Shown here piece after piece: positions 54,147 through 61,166 of a stretch of DNA of 64,000 nucleotides. A program made the translations under genes and the position numbers. The DNA comes from Schistocephalus solidus (Eukaryota > Platyhelminthes > Cestoda > Diphyllobothriidea > Diphyllobothriidae), in NCBI GenBank assembly GCA_017591395.1, contig WEDG01003363.1, positions 54,927 through 118,926 on the forward strand. Reading direction: 5' to 3'. Under the pieces are notes generated by a model. It made no database searches and was not told the origin of the DNA. It saw only the letters and a program-made list of their open reading frames with translations. Each line of letters begins with the position of its first letter. Position 1 is the first letter of the stretch.

Positions 54147-54219
<73 letters not shown>
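54147..54219. repeat. (TA)n microsatellite, about 73 nt
   Basis: Perfect TA alternation immediately upstream of a PLE fragment. It creates artificial Ile-Tyr open frames on both strands. Confidence 0.95.
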
Positions 54220-54220
<1 letters not shown>

Positions 54221-54239
54221 TGTGGACATCCTACACTTT

Positions 54240-54960
54240 GAGAGTAATCAACCTTTCTCTCACAAAATAAGTTGTATCAACAGTCTCCTAAATCAAGCCA
54301 AAACACACTGCTCTGATGAAGAAAACTATGAGCAGAAATGAAAGACCTTTTTAACTTGTTCTCTTATAATGGATACCCGCGTGACTTCGTGCATTCATGC
54401 CTTGAAGCGGCAAGAATCAAAAGAAAAAGGCATTTCAAACGTAATGTCCACCCAGGCACCCAAAACAATGACCTTGTGAACTCTCCCATACATTAAAAAT
54501 GTATCAGATCTTGTCGAAAGACAGCTCATAAAACACCAGATACAAGTAGCATACTACCCTACATTTACTTAACGATCACAGCTTGTTCACCCTAAGGACA
54601 GGGTCAGCTATCTTGATAAAATTGTGTTGTCTGCAAAATCGCATGTTCCAGTTGTAATGCCGTTTATTGTGGGCAAAATGGGAAATCTATCTCAACCCAC
54701 CTACACGAACATCAGTTAGAGGTTAGAAGACGAGACCAGTTATCCCAAGTGGCTATGCATACACTGGAAACAGTGCATAAATTTGCAAGGGAGAAAACAC
54801 GGATTGTTGGTACCTGCACAACCAGAAAAGGCCGTGAATTCCTAGAAGCAATGCACTCAGATGAGGCATGCAGCAACCGGCATATCGAATTGGATGCCGC
54901 ATACAAAAATGTTAAGGACAAATTCAAGCGCGCAGAAGCAATCATGACAGGATGACATAA
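54240..54960 (+). pseudogene. Penelope-like element fragment: end of RT and GIY-YIG domain, lineage 1
   Basis: LFSYNGYPRDFVHSC (near 54355) matches the C-terminal thumb region of PLE reverse transcriptases (NGYPxxFI). It is followed by NAVYCGQNGKSISTHLHEHQ (near 54650-54715), a GIY-YIG motif in which Gly of YIG is kept, and FAREKTRIVGTCTTRKGREF LEA (54785-54850) with a tail NRHIELDAAYKNV. Stops and frameshifts separate these blocks, so the copy is dead. Everything upstream of the RT thumb is missing: 5' truncation at the (TA)n array, as expected of target-primed reverse transcription. The closest relative in the window is the minus-strand copy at 57.1-57.7 kb. Confidence 0.8.
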
Positions 54961-55164
54961 TGCACTCAACGCATATTGCTTCAGATTTCGCCCAACCGTA
55001 GAATCCTTTGTTAAACAGGGTTAATTAATTAATTTTTCCTGTACAAAACCCGTATTTTGACAACAGGCTGGGAAAATAGTCTTAAAAATTTACGCATTAA
55101 AGTCTCTATATTCCCAAAGAATTTCATCTTTTCTTATTGAATATCTTAAAATGACTGTATTTCA

Positions 55165-55182
55165 ATATATATATATATATAT
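55165..55182. repeat. (TA)n, short
   Basis: About 18 nt of TA alternation at the left edge of a 302-bp-family element. Confidence 0.9.
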
Positions 55183-55399
55183 GATAGTGTGGTGCTCATG
55201 GATCTGCTTAAGGAACATGTATGTTCCGTTGTGCCCTGGAGCTCAGACTAGAGCTCTCGCAGGCGGTCGCATAGCGACGTGTAGCATATGATGAAATGGA
55301 ACCGACAAAGACAAGGGAGACTGGAATGGCTATTTCTGGCTGATGACGGCTAATAAGTTAGAATGGTTATTTGGTCTCCCTTTGTCTTTTGTCGATTCG

Positions 55400-55472
<73 letters not shown>

Positions 55473-55575
55473 ATGAGGTGGAACCGACAAAGACAAGGGA
55501 TACCGGAATGGCCGTTTCTGGCTTATTAGCTGTCATCAGCCAGTCATACCCAATCCCAAATATGGCACACCTGGG
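55183..55575. mobile_element. 302-bp-family elements in inverted arrangement with (TA)n at the centre
   Basis: Three blocks: minus-oriented 55183-55340 (ends within CTGGCT), plus-oriented 55337-55404 (TGGCTGATGACGGCTAATAA ... GTCTCCCTTTGTCTTTTGTC), then (TA)n 55405-55470, then minus-oriented 55471-55575 (GAACCGACAAAGACAAGGG ... CATCAGCCAGTCATACCC). The sequences on both sides of (TA)n are inverse copies of the same ribozyme-containing part, so about 55337-55545 can fold into a long hairpin. The ribozyme at 55501-55545 keeps the core but has a weakened stem II. Confidence 0.8.
55405..55470. repeat. (TA)n microsatellite at the apex of an inverted repeat
   Basis: About 66 nt of perfect TA alternation between inverted 302-bp-family sequences. 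Confidence 0.95.
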
Positions 55576-55587
55576 ATATATATAATG

Positions 55588-56048
55588 GGCTCCTGGCTCA
55601 ATGGTAGGGGGTTTGCCTCAATAAGAAAATGTTTTGCGTTCAAATCACAGTGGCGCCACACTTAGGATTGGGTATTACTGGCTGATGACGACTTATAAGC
55701 AAGAAATGGCATTTCAGTTTCCCTTGTCTTTGTCTGTTCCACTTTAGCAAAATATGCTTCACGTAACTATGCCCCCGCCTGCGAGTGCTCTTAAGTGAGC
55801 TCCAGGGCACAACAAAACATGCATGTTCCCTAAGTAGATCGGTGGGCCGCGCACTTTTATCATATTACCGATCACCACTGACATAACAAAGATCCCGTGG
55901 CTCAATGGCAGATCATTTGACTCAATTTCCAAAGGTTGCTTGGTCGAATAAAAGGTGGTCCACACTTAGTATTGGGTATGACTGGCTGATGAGGGCTAAA
56001 AAGCCATAAATGGTCATTCCCGTCTCCTTTGTCTTTATCGGTTCCACA
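55588..56048 (+). mobile_element. 302-bp-family elements, one complete and one truncated unit
   Basis: Unit 1 (about 55588-55870) has a tRNA-like head (CTGGCTCAATGGTAGGGG, B-box-like GCGTTCAAATC), a degenerate hammerhead (GGCTGATGACGACTTATAAG), GAGCTCCAGGGCACAAC and AGATCGGTGGGCCGCGCAC. Unit 2 (about 55871-56048) repeats GTGGCTCAATGGCAGATC and GACTGGCTGATGAGGGCTAA and is cut off after TATCGGTTCCAC, next to (TA)n. Both are older than the 60-63 kb copies. Confidence 0.8.
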
Positions 56049-56064
56049 TAAACATATATATATA

Positions 56065-56212
56065 GTCCCTGAGATCGCCTTTTCTCCTCATTTATGTCCG
56101 GGGACGTGCATCTTCGCTTCTATTAGAAATATATATTTATATATATATGTGTGTGTGTGTGTGTTCGGGGACGTGCATCTTCGCTTCTATTGGAAATATA
56201 CATATATATGAG
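56065..56212 (+). repeat. Duplicated PLE 3'-end sequence with (TA)n/(GT)n
   Basis: GGGGACGTGCATCTTCGCTT plus CTATTRGAAATATA occurs twice (from about 56100 and 56166), separated by (TA)n and (GT)n. GAGATCGCCTTTTCTCCTCA before the first copy also occurs, slightly changed, at the 3' ends of the PLE fragments at 56.84, 59.88 and 61.17 kb. These are therefore isolated PLE 3' ends. Confidence 0.6.
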
Positions 56213-56870
56213 AAAAAACAACGAACTGACACTTTTCGCGTCTTGCCATTTGTAAGGAATGTATTTGAAGCCACCGAACGCGCACTATGACTGCTAAACG
56301 TGGGCGTTGGACGCTGACTGAGTGCACTATCTGCCGCTTACTAATGCAATCAAAGTGTTGACTACTAGCCGCGAACACGTTAGGCGTTATTTACCGCCTC
56401 AAATGTCTAGACTGCACGACCAACTACTGCAGTATGACCGACAAACGACTGAGTATGTGCATGAGCGCACATGCCCCAGCCGTAAAACGAAAGGATGTGC
56501 AGTCGCACGTCGCCAGGCACAGCCTAGAAAACAATCATGGTTCAACTTTTACGGGACCCAAGTGCTCGGCCGAGCCGATGGCAAACTGGCGAGAGAAATC
56601 ATAGAAGCCTGGCAAACAAACGCCAACTCCAGAAACTGCAACATCGACTTGCCAGCGCCATATAAGGTGGCCAGGTGCCACTTGCGCATAAGAGGAGGGC
56701 CAATGATAAGAGAAAGCAGTAGACCTATTAGGAATGAGTATCGAAGACTTATTTGAACCGTGTATTTTCCCCATTTTGTCTATCTCCGATAATGCGCTCA
56801 AGTATGAGTGTGAAACGCAAGAAGATTAATCATCTTACCCAGAGATCGCCTTATCTTTTCATTCTATTTT
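56213..56870 (+). pseudogene. Penelope-like element 3' fragment, GIY-YIG C-terminus
   Basis: An open frame of 144 codons (56322-56756) includes TQVLGRADGKLAREIIEAWQ followed by NIDLPAPYKVARCHLR. This is the end of the GIY-YIG domain. It corresponds to ILGRGNDRVTRETI and the following region in the 61.8-kb element and to ARETLEAWHT at 59.2 kb. Residues upstream in the same frame are not recognisable, probably because of a frameshift. The 3' end is near 56840 (CCCAGAGATCGCCTTATC). Confidence 0.7.
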
Positions 56871-57068
56871 AACACTTGGAGACAGCAGCTTCTAGGGCCA
56901 TATATATACACTAGGAAACAAAGAATTTCTTAAGAAATGTGTTCTTTGAAGAAATTGTGTAAAACAGATAGAAGTAAAAATGGCCCAAAAAATCGATATT
57001 GCTTAGTCGTTCCTGCCAATGTCTGTTATTGTGTGGTTAACTCCCGTGTGGATTGGCTGTCACCTCTT

Positions 57069-57740
57069 TCATCTTTCTTTCAGGTTGTCGTACACATGGA
57101 CTAATTCGACATGTCGGTTAATACATGAGCTATCTGAGTAAATGGCCTCCAAAAATTCTCGGCCTTTCTTAGATGGACATGAGGCAACAATGAGATTTGT
57201 CCCAAGCAAATTTTTATCCAGTTTCCAGCGTATGCATGGCAACTTGAGACAAGTGGTCTCATCTCCATACTGCCAGTCGATGTTCGTGTATGCACATGGA
57301 GGCTGACTTTCCTGTCTGACCTCCATACACCGCATTGCAGTTGTTACATAGAAACTCGTATACGACTTCTTTTTTATCCAAATAGCCAACCCTTTCCTTA
57401 GGTGTACAAGCTGATTTCGTAGTGTAGTTGTTTGTTTGTGCGTCACTTAGATTTTATTCTTCAGAGGTTTCTTGCAACGAGTTCAGGCACGTTCTTGGTG
57501 TACGAAATTTTTCTTTGGTTTGGGCGCTTGACCGGAAAAATTAAGTTTCTTGCCTTTTTCTTTTAACTCCTGTCGTCTCATGCATCGAACTACAAAAGCT
57601 CTTGGATAAACATTTATGGAAAATCGTTTGAATAAATAACTCAATTTTCTCTGATAGAGCTCTTTATCAGAACAGTGGGTTTTTGTTCGATTGATGAGGG
57701 TGCTAACAGCACTCCGCTTGCGAGCGACAGGGTGTTGCTC
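57069..57740 (-). pseudogene. Penelope-like element fragment, RT thumb and GIY-YIG, lineage 1
   Basis: On the minus strand, INVYPRAFVVRCMRRQELKE (near 57580) is the RT thumb. VVYEFLCNNCNAVYGGQTGK then SASMCIHEHRLAVW (57280-57370) is the GIY-YIG domain, with both signature halves and the following EH. After a frameshift, KKGREFLEAIYSDSSCINRH VELVHVYDNL closes the domain (57069-57180). Block order and sequence match the plus-strand copy at 54.3-54.9 kb. Its upstream end abuts the (TA)n that starts the 235-bp tandem array. Inactive. Confidence 0.8.
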
Positions 57741-57743
57741 TCG

Positions 57744-57766
57744 TTATATATATATATATATATATT
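57744..57766. repeat. (TA)n between PLE fragment and tandem array
   Basis: About 22 nt of TA alternation. Each 235-bp unit also begins with a shorter TATATATATGG stretch. Confidence 0.9.
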
Positions 57767-57908
57767 ATGTGTCCTATGACACAACGTTCGTTTATCGCCG
57801 GTAGGTAACTGGCGGGCGGACAAATAGGATCAAGTGAGATCCTTACCACATAAGTGAGTGTTACGCATTTGTTTGGCTTGTTTATGTACCTCACTGCACA
57901 AGGCATAT

Positions 57909-57953
57909 GATGTACTGATGATCGGTAATGACCGTGAAACAGCTGTCTGCGTC
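57909..57953 (+). ncRNA. Type I hammerhead ribozyme motif, 235-bp unit 1
   Basis: Stem I GATGTA/TGCGTC (6 pairs, two G-U), core CTGATGA, stem II CGGT/ACCG with AATG loop, GAA, stem III the palindrome ACAGCTGT, cleavage triplet ending GTC. The stem III hairpin is minimal, so efficient cleavage would probably need dimerisation, as in other short-stem III hammerheads. The pair next to the core in stem II (10.1-11.1) is U-U instead of the usual G-C. Confidence 0.8.
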
Positions 57954-58142
57954 TTGCCTGTTGCACTCTTAGCAACATATTTTTGTGCTATATATATGGT
58001 ATGTGTCCTATGACACAACGTTCGTTTATCGCCGGTAGGTAACTGGCGGGCGGACAAATAGGATCGAGTGAGATCCTTACCACATTAGTGAGTGTTACGC
58101 ATTTGTTTGGCTTGTTTATGTACCTCACTGCACAAGGCATAT

Positions 58143-58187
58143 GATGTACTGATGATCGGTAATGACCGTGAAACAGCTGTCTGCATC
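58143..58187 (+). ncRNA. Type I hammerhead ribozyme motif, 235-bp unit 2
   Basis: Intact consensus: GATGTA, CTGATGA, TCGGTAATGACCGT, GAA, ACAGCTGT, C, TGCATC. Stem I pairs at all six positions (one G-U). Confidence 0.82.
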
Positions 58188-58376
58188 TTGCCTGTTGCAC
58201 TCTTAGCAACATATTTTTGTGCTATATATATGGTATGTGTCCTATGACACAACGTTCGTTTATCGCCGGTAGGTAACTGGCGGGCGGACAAATAGGATCG
58301 AGTGAGATCCTTACCACATTAGTGAGTGTTACGCATTTGTTTGGCTTGTTTATGTACCTCACTGCACAAGGCATAT

Positions 58377-58422
58377 GATGTACTGATGATCGGTAATGAC
58401 CGTGAAAACAGCTGTCTGCATC
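58377..58422 (+). ncRNA. Hammerhead ribozyme motif, 235-bp unit 3, one extra A
   Basis: As unit 2 but GAAAACAGCTGTC: an additional A between stem II and stem III, which may reduce activity. Confidence 0.7.
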
Positions 58423-58615
58423 TTGCCTGTTGCACTCTTAGCAACATATTTTTTTGTGCTATATATATGGTATGTGTCCTATGACACAACGTTCGTTTAT
58501 CGCCGGTAGGTAACTGGCGGGCGGACAAATAGGGATCGAGTGAGATCCTTACCACATTAGTGAGTGTTACGCATTTGTTTTGATTGTTTATGTACCCTCA
58601 CCGCACAAGGCATAT

Positions 58616-58660
58616 GATGTACTGATGATCGGTAATGACCGTGAAAAAGCTGTCTGCATC
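58616..58660 (+). ncRNA. Hammerhead ribozyme motif, 235-bp unit 4, altered stem III
   Basis: C-to-A change in stem III (GAAAAAGCTGTC) breaks the palindrome; the other elements are intact. Confidence 0.7.
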
Positions 58661-58849
58661 TTGCCTGTTGCACTCTTAGCAACATATTTTTGTGCTATAT
58701 ATATGGTATGTGTCCTATGACACAACGTTCGTTTATCGCCGGTAGGTAACTGGCGGGCGGACAAATAGGATCGAGTGAGATCCTTACCACATTAGTGAGT
58801 GTTACGCACTTGTTTGGCTTGTTTATGTACCTCACTGCACAAGGCATAT

Positions 58850-58894
58850 GATGTACTGATGATCGGTAATGACCGTGAAACAGCTGTCTGCATC
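58850..58894 (+). ncRNA. Type I hammerhead ribozyme motif, 235-bp unit 5
   Basis: Identical in core and stems to unit 2. Confidence 0.82.
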
Positions 58895-59087
58895 TTGCCT
58901 GTTGCACTCTTAGCAACATATTTTTTTGTGCTATATATATGGTATGTGTCCTATGACACAACGTTCGTTTATCGCCGGTAGGTAACTGGCGGGCGGACAA
59001 ATAGGGATCGAGTGAGATCCTTACCACATTAGTGAGTGTTACGCACTTGTTTGGCTTTGTTTATGTACCTCACTGCACAAGGCATAT

Positions 59088-59132
59088 GATGTACTGATGA
59101 TCGGTAATGACCGTGAAAAAGCTGTCTGCATC
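59088..59132 (+). ncRNA. Hammerhead ribozyme motif, 235-bp unit 6, altered stem III
   Basis: Carries the same C-to-A change as unit 4. Confidence 0.7.
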
Positions 59133-59167
59133 TTGCCTGTTGCACTCTTAGCAACATATTTTTGTGC

Positions 59168-59173
59168 TATATA

Positions 59174-59207
<34 letters not shown>
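59168..59207. repeat. (TA)n microsatellite
   Basis: About 40 nt, separating the tandem array from a PLE 3' fragment. Confidence 0.92.
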
Positions 59208-59208
<1 letters not shown>

Positions 59209-59945
59209 CCAGAGAAACGCTCGAAGCCTGGCACACCGTACCAACTTCACTAACCGCTGTACGACTCTTCCGGCAGCCTACCAGACCTTACGTGTGCGAC
59301 TCAATCAACAGAATCACAGAGAAGAAGTCAGACTGGTCGCGGTCGCAAGCAAACGCATACCGAGCCAGAACCACCAGCCGGAGCGAACCTATGCCACACA
59401 CCAAAATATTCGATAGGATAACTACGGAGAACGCAAACCTGCAAGACCTCCGGTCGGTTATGAACATAGACGCAGGTGAACAAAGTTTGCGCACGAACAC
59501 CGATGATGGGCTTCTCCAACCCGATAGGAACGGAGACACCGGCAACGACTTAGCATGCACCGATGAGACACGCGTGTAGAGATGCAAACGAGGAACGAGA
59601 AACAGATATGCGGGTCCGGGATAACAAACGCGGGCAATACAGACGAGGTCAATGATCCTTACCATCCCAACACAGCCCCCAGATGAGGCACAAAAGAGAA
59701 AAAGCACTGACCAGCAGGACAACAATTAACTCCTTCTACCACCCTGCAGGGCATCCTGCACGAATAGCTGTAGAGACAGCATGTGCAGAACCCAAAAATA
59801 CTGTGAGGCACCCTACCGAACCCACCTCCGACGATGGAATCTTGTTTGATTTTGAAACGTTAGGATATTAAGCCTATTGTTCCCGTGATCGCCTCTTCTT
59901 CTGATTCATGCCCGGGTACGCGCATTTTTGCTTCCGTTATCAATT
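59208..59945 (+). pseudogene. Penelope-like element 3' fragment
   Basis: Begins with ARETLEAWHT at the (TA)n border and continues with CTTCCGGCAGCCTACCAGAC, closely matching the minus strand of the element at 61.2-62.9 kb (AGCCTGGCACAC, CTTCCGGCAGCCTACCAGGC). It is thus the region just 3' of the GIY-YIG domain of the same PLE family. A frame stays open to 59579 (C-terminal extension), and the copy ends near CCCGTGATCGCCTCTTCTTC and GCATTTTTGCTTCCGTTATC. RT and most of the GIY-YIG domain are absent: extreme 5' truncation. Confidence 0.72.
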
Positions 59946-60095
59946 TATATATATGATAGTATGCGGCTCATCGATCTGCTTTAAGGAACATGTAGGCTCC
60001 GTTTTGCCCTGGAACTCACATTAGAGTCCCTCGCAGGCAGTCGCATAGCGACGTGTAGCATACGTTGATAATGTGGAACCGACAAAGACAAGGGA

Positions 60096-60140
60096 GACCG
60101 GAATGGCCATTTCTGGCTTATTAACCGTCATCAGCCAGTC
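60096..60140 (-). ncRNA. Type I hammerhead ribozyme motif in 302-bp unit
   Basis: Minus strand: GACTGG (stem I), CTGATGA, stem II GGTT/AGCC with a G-U pair and AATA loop, GAA, stem III palindrome ATGGCCAT, T, CCGGTC (stem I, one G-U). Position 10.1-11.1 is C-A. Confidence 0.75.
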
Positions 60141-60160
60141 ATAACCAATCCCAAGTATGG

Positions 60161-60230
60161 AACACCTGGGATTCGAACCTGCGACCTTTGGTAATTGAGT
60201 CGAACGCTCTACCATTGAGCCACGGGCTCG
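60161..60230 (-). promoter_or_regulatory. tRNA-like pol III promoter of a 302-bp unit
   Basis: Minus strand: A-box TGGCTCAATGGTAGAGCG with D-stem GCTC/GAGC, B-box GGTTCGAATCC followed by CAGG. The anticodon arm does not fold, so this is tRNA-derived, not a tRNA gene. Confidence 0.8.
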
Positions 60231-60421
60231 TTGCTTTGTCGGTTGCGATCGGGAATATGATGATAGTGTGTAGCTAACCGATTTGCTAAAGGAACATTTA
60301 TGTTGCGTTGTGCCCTGGAACGCAGACTAGAGCCCTCACAGGCGGTTGCATAGTGACGTGTAGCATATGATGAAGTGGAAACCGACAAAGACAAGGGAGA
60401 CCCACACTTGGGATTGTGTAT

Positions 60422-60466
60422 GACTGGCTGATGACGGCTAATAAGCCAGAAATGGCAATTCCAGTC
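60422..60466 (+). ncRNA. Type I hammerhead ribozyme motif in 302-bp unit
   Basis: GACTGG/CCAGTC stem I with six perfect pairs; CTGATGA; GGCT-AATA-AGCC stem II; GAA; ATGGCAAT (stem III, one mismatch); T before the stem I 3' strand. Confidence 0.8.
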
Positions 60467-60633
60467 TTCCTTGTCCTTGTCGGTTCCACATCATCTGCTA
60501 CACGTCGCTATTTGATCGCCTGCGAGGGTTCTGATGTGTGCTCCAGGGCAAAACGGAACAAACATGTTCCTTAAAGCTGATCGGTGAGCCTCAAACTATC
60601 ATCATATTCCCGATCGCAACCGACAAAACAACT

Positions 60634-60704
60634 AGCCCGTGGCTCAATGTAAGAGCATTCGACTCAATTAACAAAACGTCCTGGGTTCGAATCCCAGGTG
60701 TTCC
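60634..60704 (+). promoter_or_regulatory. tRNA-like pol III promoter of a 302-bp unit
   Basis: GCCCGTGGCTCAATGTAAGAGC and CCTGGGTTCGAATCCCAGG in order; the second forms a perfect T-arm with 5-6 pairs. Confidence 0.82.
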
Positions 60705-60722
60705 ACACTTGTGATTGGGTAT

Positions 60723-60767
60723 GACTGGCTGATGACGGCTACTAAGCAAGAAATGGCCATTCCGGTC
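60723..60767 (+). ncRNA. Type I hammerhead ribozyme motif in 302-bp unit
   Basis: GACTGG/CCGGTC stem I (one G-U), CTGATGA, GGCT-ACTA-AGCA stem II (one mismatch), GAA, intact ATGGCCAT stem III. Confidence 0.75.
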
Positions 60768-60937
60768 TCCCTTGTCTTTGTAGGTTCCACTTAATCATAT
60801 GCTCCACGTCACTATGCGACCGCCTGCGAGGGCTCCAAGGTGAGCTCCAGGGCAAAATGGAACATACATGTTCCTCAAAGCAGATCGGTGAGCCACACAC
60901 TATCATCATATTCCCGATCGCAAACAACAAACCAACG

Positions 60938-61006
60938 AGCCCGTGGCTCAATGTTAGAGCGTTTGGCTCAATTACCAAAGGTCACGGGTTTGAATCCCAG
61001 GTGTTC
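60938..61006 (+). promoter_or_regulatory. tRNA-like pol III promoter of a 302-bp unit
   Basis: A-box TGGCTCAATGTTAGAGCG; B-box-like GGTTTGAATCC (C-to-T) before CAGG. Confidence 0.75.
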
Positions 61007-61024
61007 CACACTTGGGATTGGATA

Positions 61025-61070
61025 TCAATGGCTGATAACGTCTAATAAGACAGAAATGGCCATTCCAGTC
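61025..61070 (+). ncRNA. Decayed hammerhead motif with compensatory stem II change
   Basis: Core CTGATAA (conserved G lost). Stem II is GTCT/AGAC instead of GGCT/AGCC: both partners of one pair changed. Stem III is intact; stem I has mismatches. Probably inactive. Confidence 0.65.
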
Positions 61071-61091
61071 TCCCTTGTCTTTGCCTTTTCC

Positions 61092-61095
<4 letters not shown>

Positions 61096-61162
<67 letters not shown>
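61096..61162. repeat. (TA)n microsatellite, about 67 nt
   Basis: Perfect TA run between a plus-strand 302-bp unit and the 3' end of a minus-strand PLE. Confidence 0.95.

Positions 61163-61166
<4 letters not shown>

Larger units (their letters stand above)
57767..59167 (+). repeat. Six-unit tandem array of ~235-bp hammerhead-ribozyme repeat
   Basis: GTGTCCTATGACAC recurs at about 57768, 58003, 58237, 58474, 58710 and 58946, giving spacings of 234-237 bp. The units are nearly identical, differing mainly by single-base indels in T, G and A runs. Each has a GTGTC/GACAC hairpin, a GATCGAGTGAGATC inverted repeat and, about 140 nt in, the ribozyme motif listed separately. Open frames of 60-110 codons (MSARQLPTGDK...) simply follow the repeat period and are not genes. 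Bounded by (TA)n on both sides and flanked by PLE fragments. The architecture matches animal retrozymes: short tandem repeats with type I hammerheads. Confidence 0.95.
59955..60401 (-). mobile_element. 302-bp-family elements, minus orientation, one full and one partial unit
   Basis: Unit 59955-60262 reads on the minus strand: CGATCGCAACCGACAAAGC, tRNA-like head, hammerhead, CTTGTCTTTGTCGGTTCCAC, GGAGCTCCAGGG-like segment, GATCGATGAGCCGCATAC. A second unit continues from about 60259 and stops at 60401 just before its ribozyme. At about 60402 the orientation flips to plus-strand units. Confidence 0.85.
60402..61095 (+). mobile_element. Tandem 302-bp-family elements, plus orientation
   Basis: Ribozyme cores recur at about 60422, 60723 and 61025, exactly 301-302 bp apart. 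Units contain CTTTGTCGGTT after the ribozyme and AACCGACAAA before the tRNA-like part (complementary, able to pair within a monomer), a GGAACATACATGTTCC hairpin, GAGCTCCAGGGC and AGATCGGTGAGCCACACAC. The last unit runs into (TA)n at 61096 after TTTTCCACTT. Confidence 0.88.

Noticed and set aside
54040..54341. Open frames with long Ile-Tyr runs (also near 55330-55585 and 60840-61264)
   Set aside because: Translation of (TA)n microsatellites.
57641..59236. Series of 60-110-codon open frames with MSARQLPTGDKRTLCHRT
   Set aside because: They repeat with the 235-bp period, change frame at every small indel and coincide with a structured ribozyme repeat; repeat artefacts, not proteins.
60161..60230. 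Functional tRNA gene
   Set aside because: Same tRNA-like sequence recurs in every 302-bp unit, without a foldable anticodon arm.
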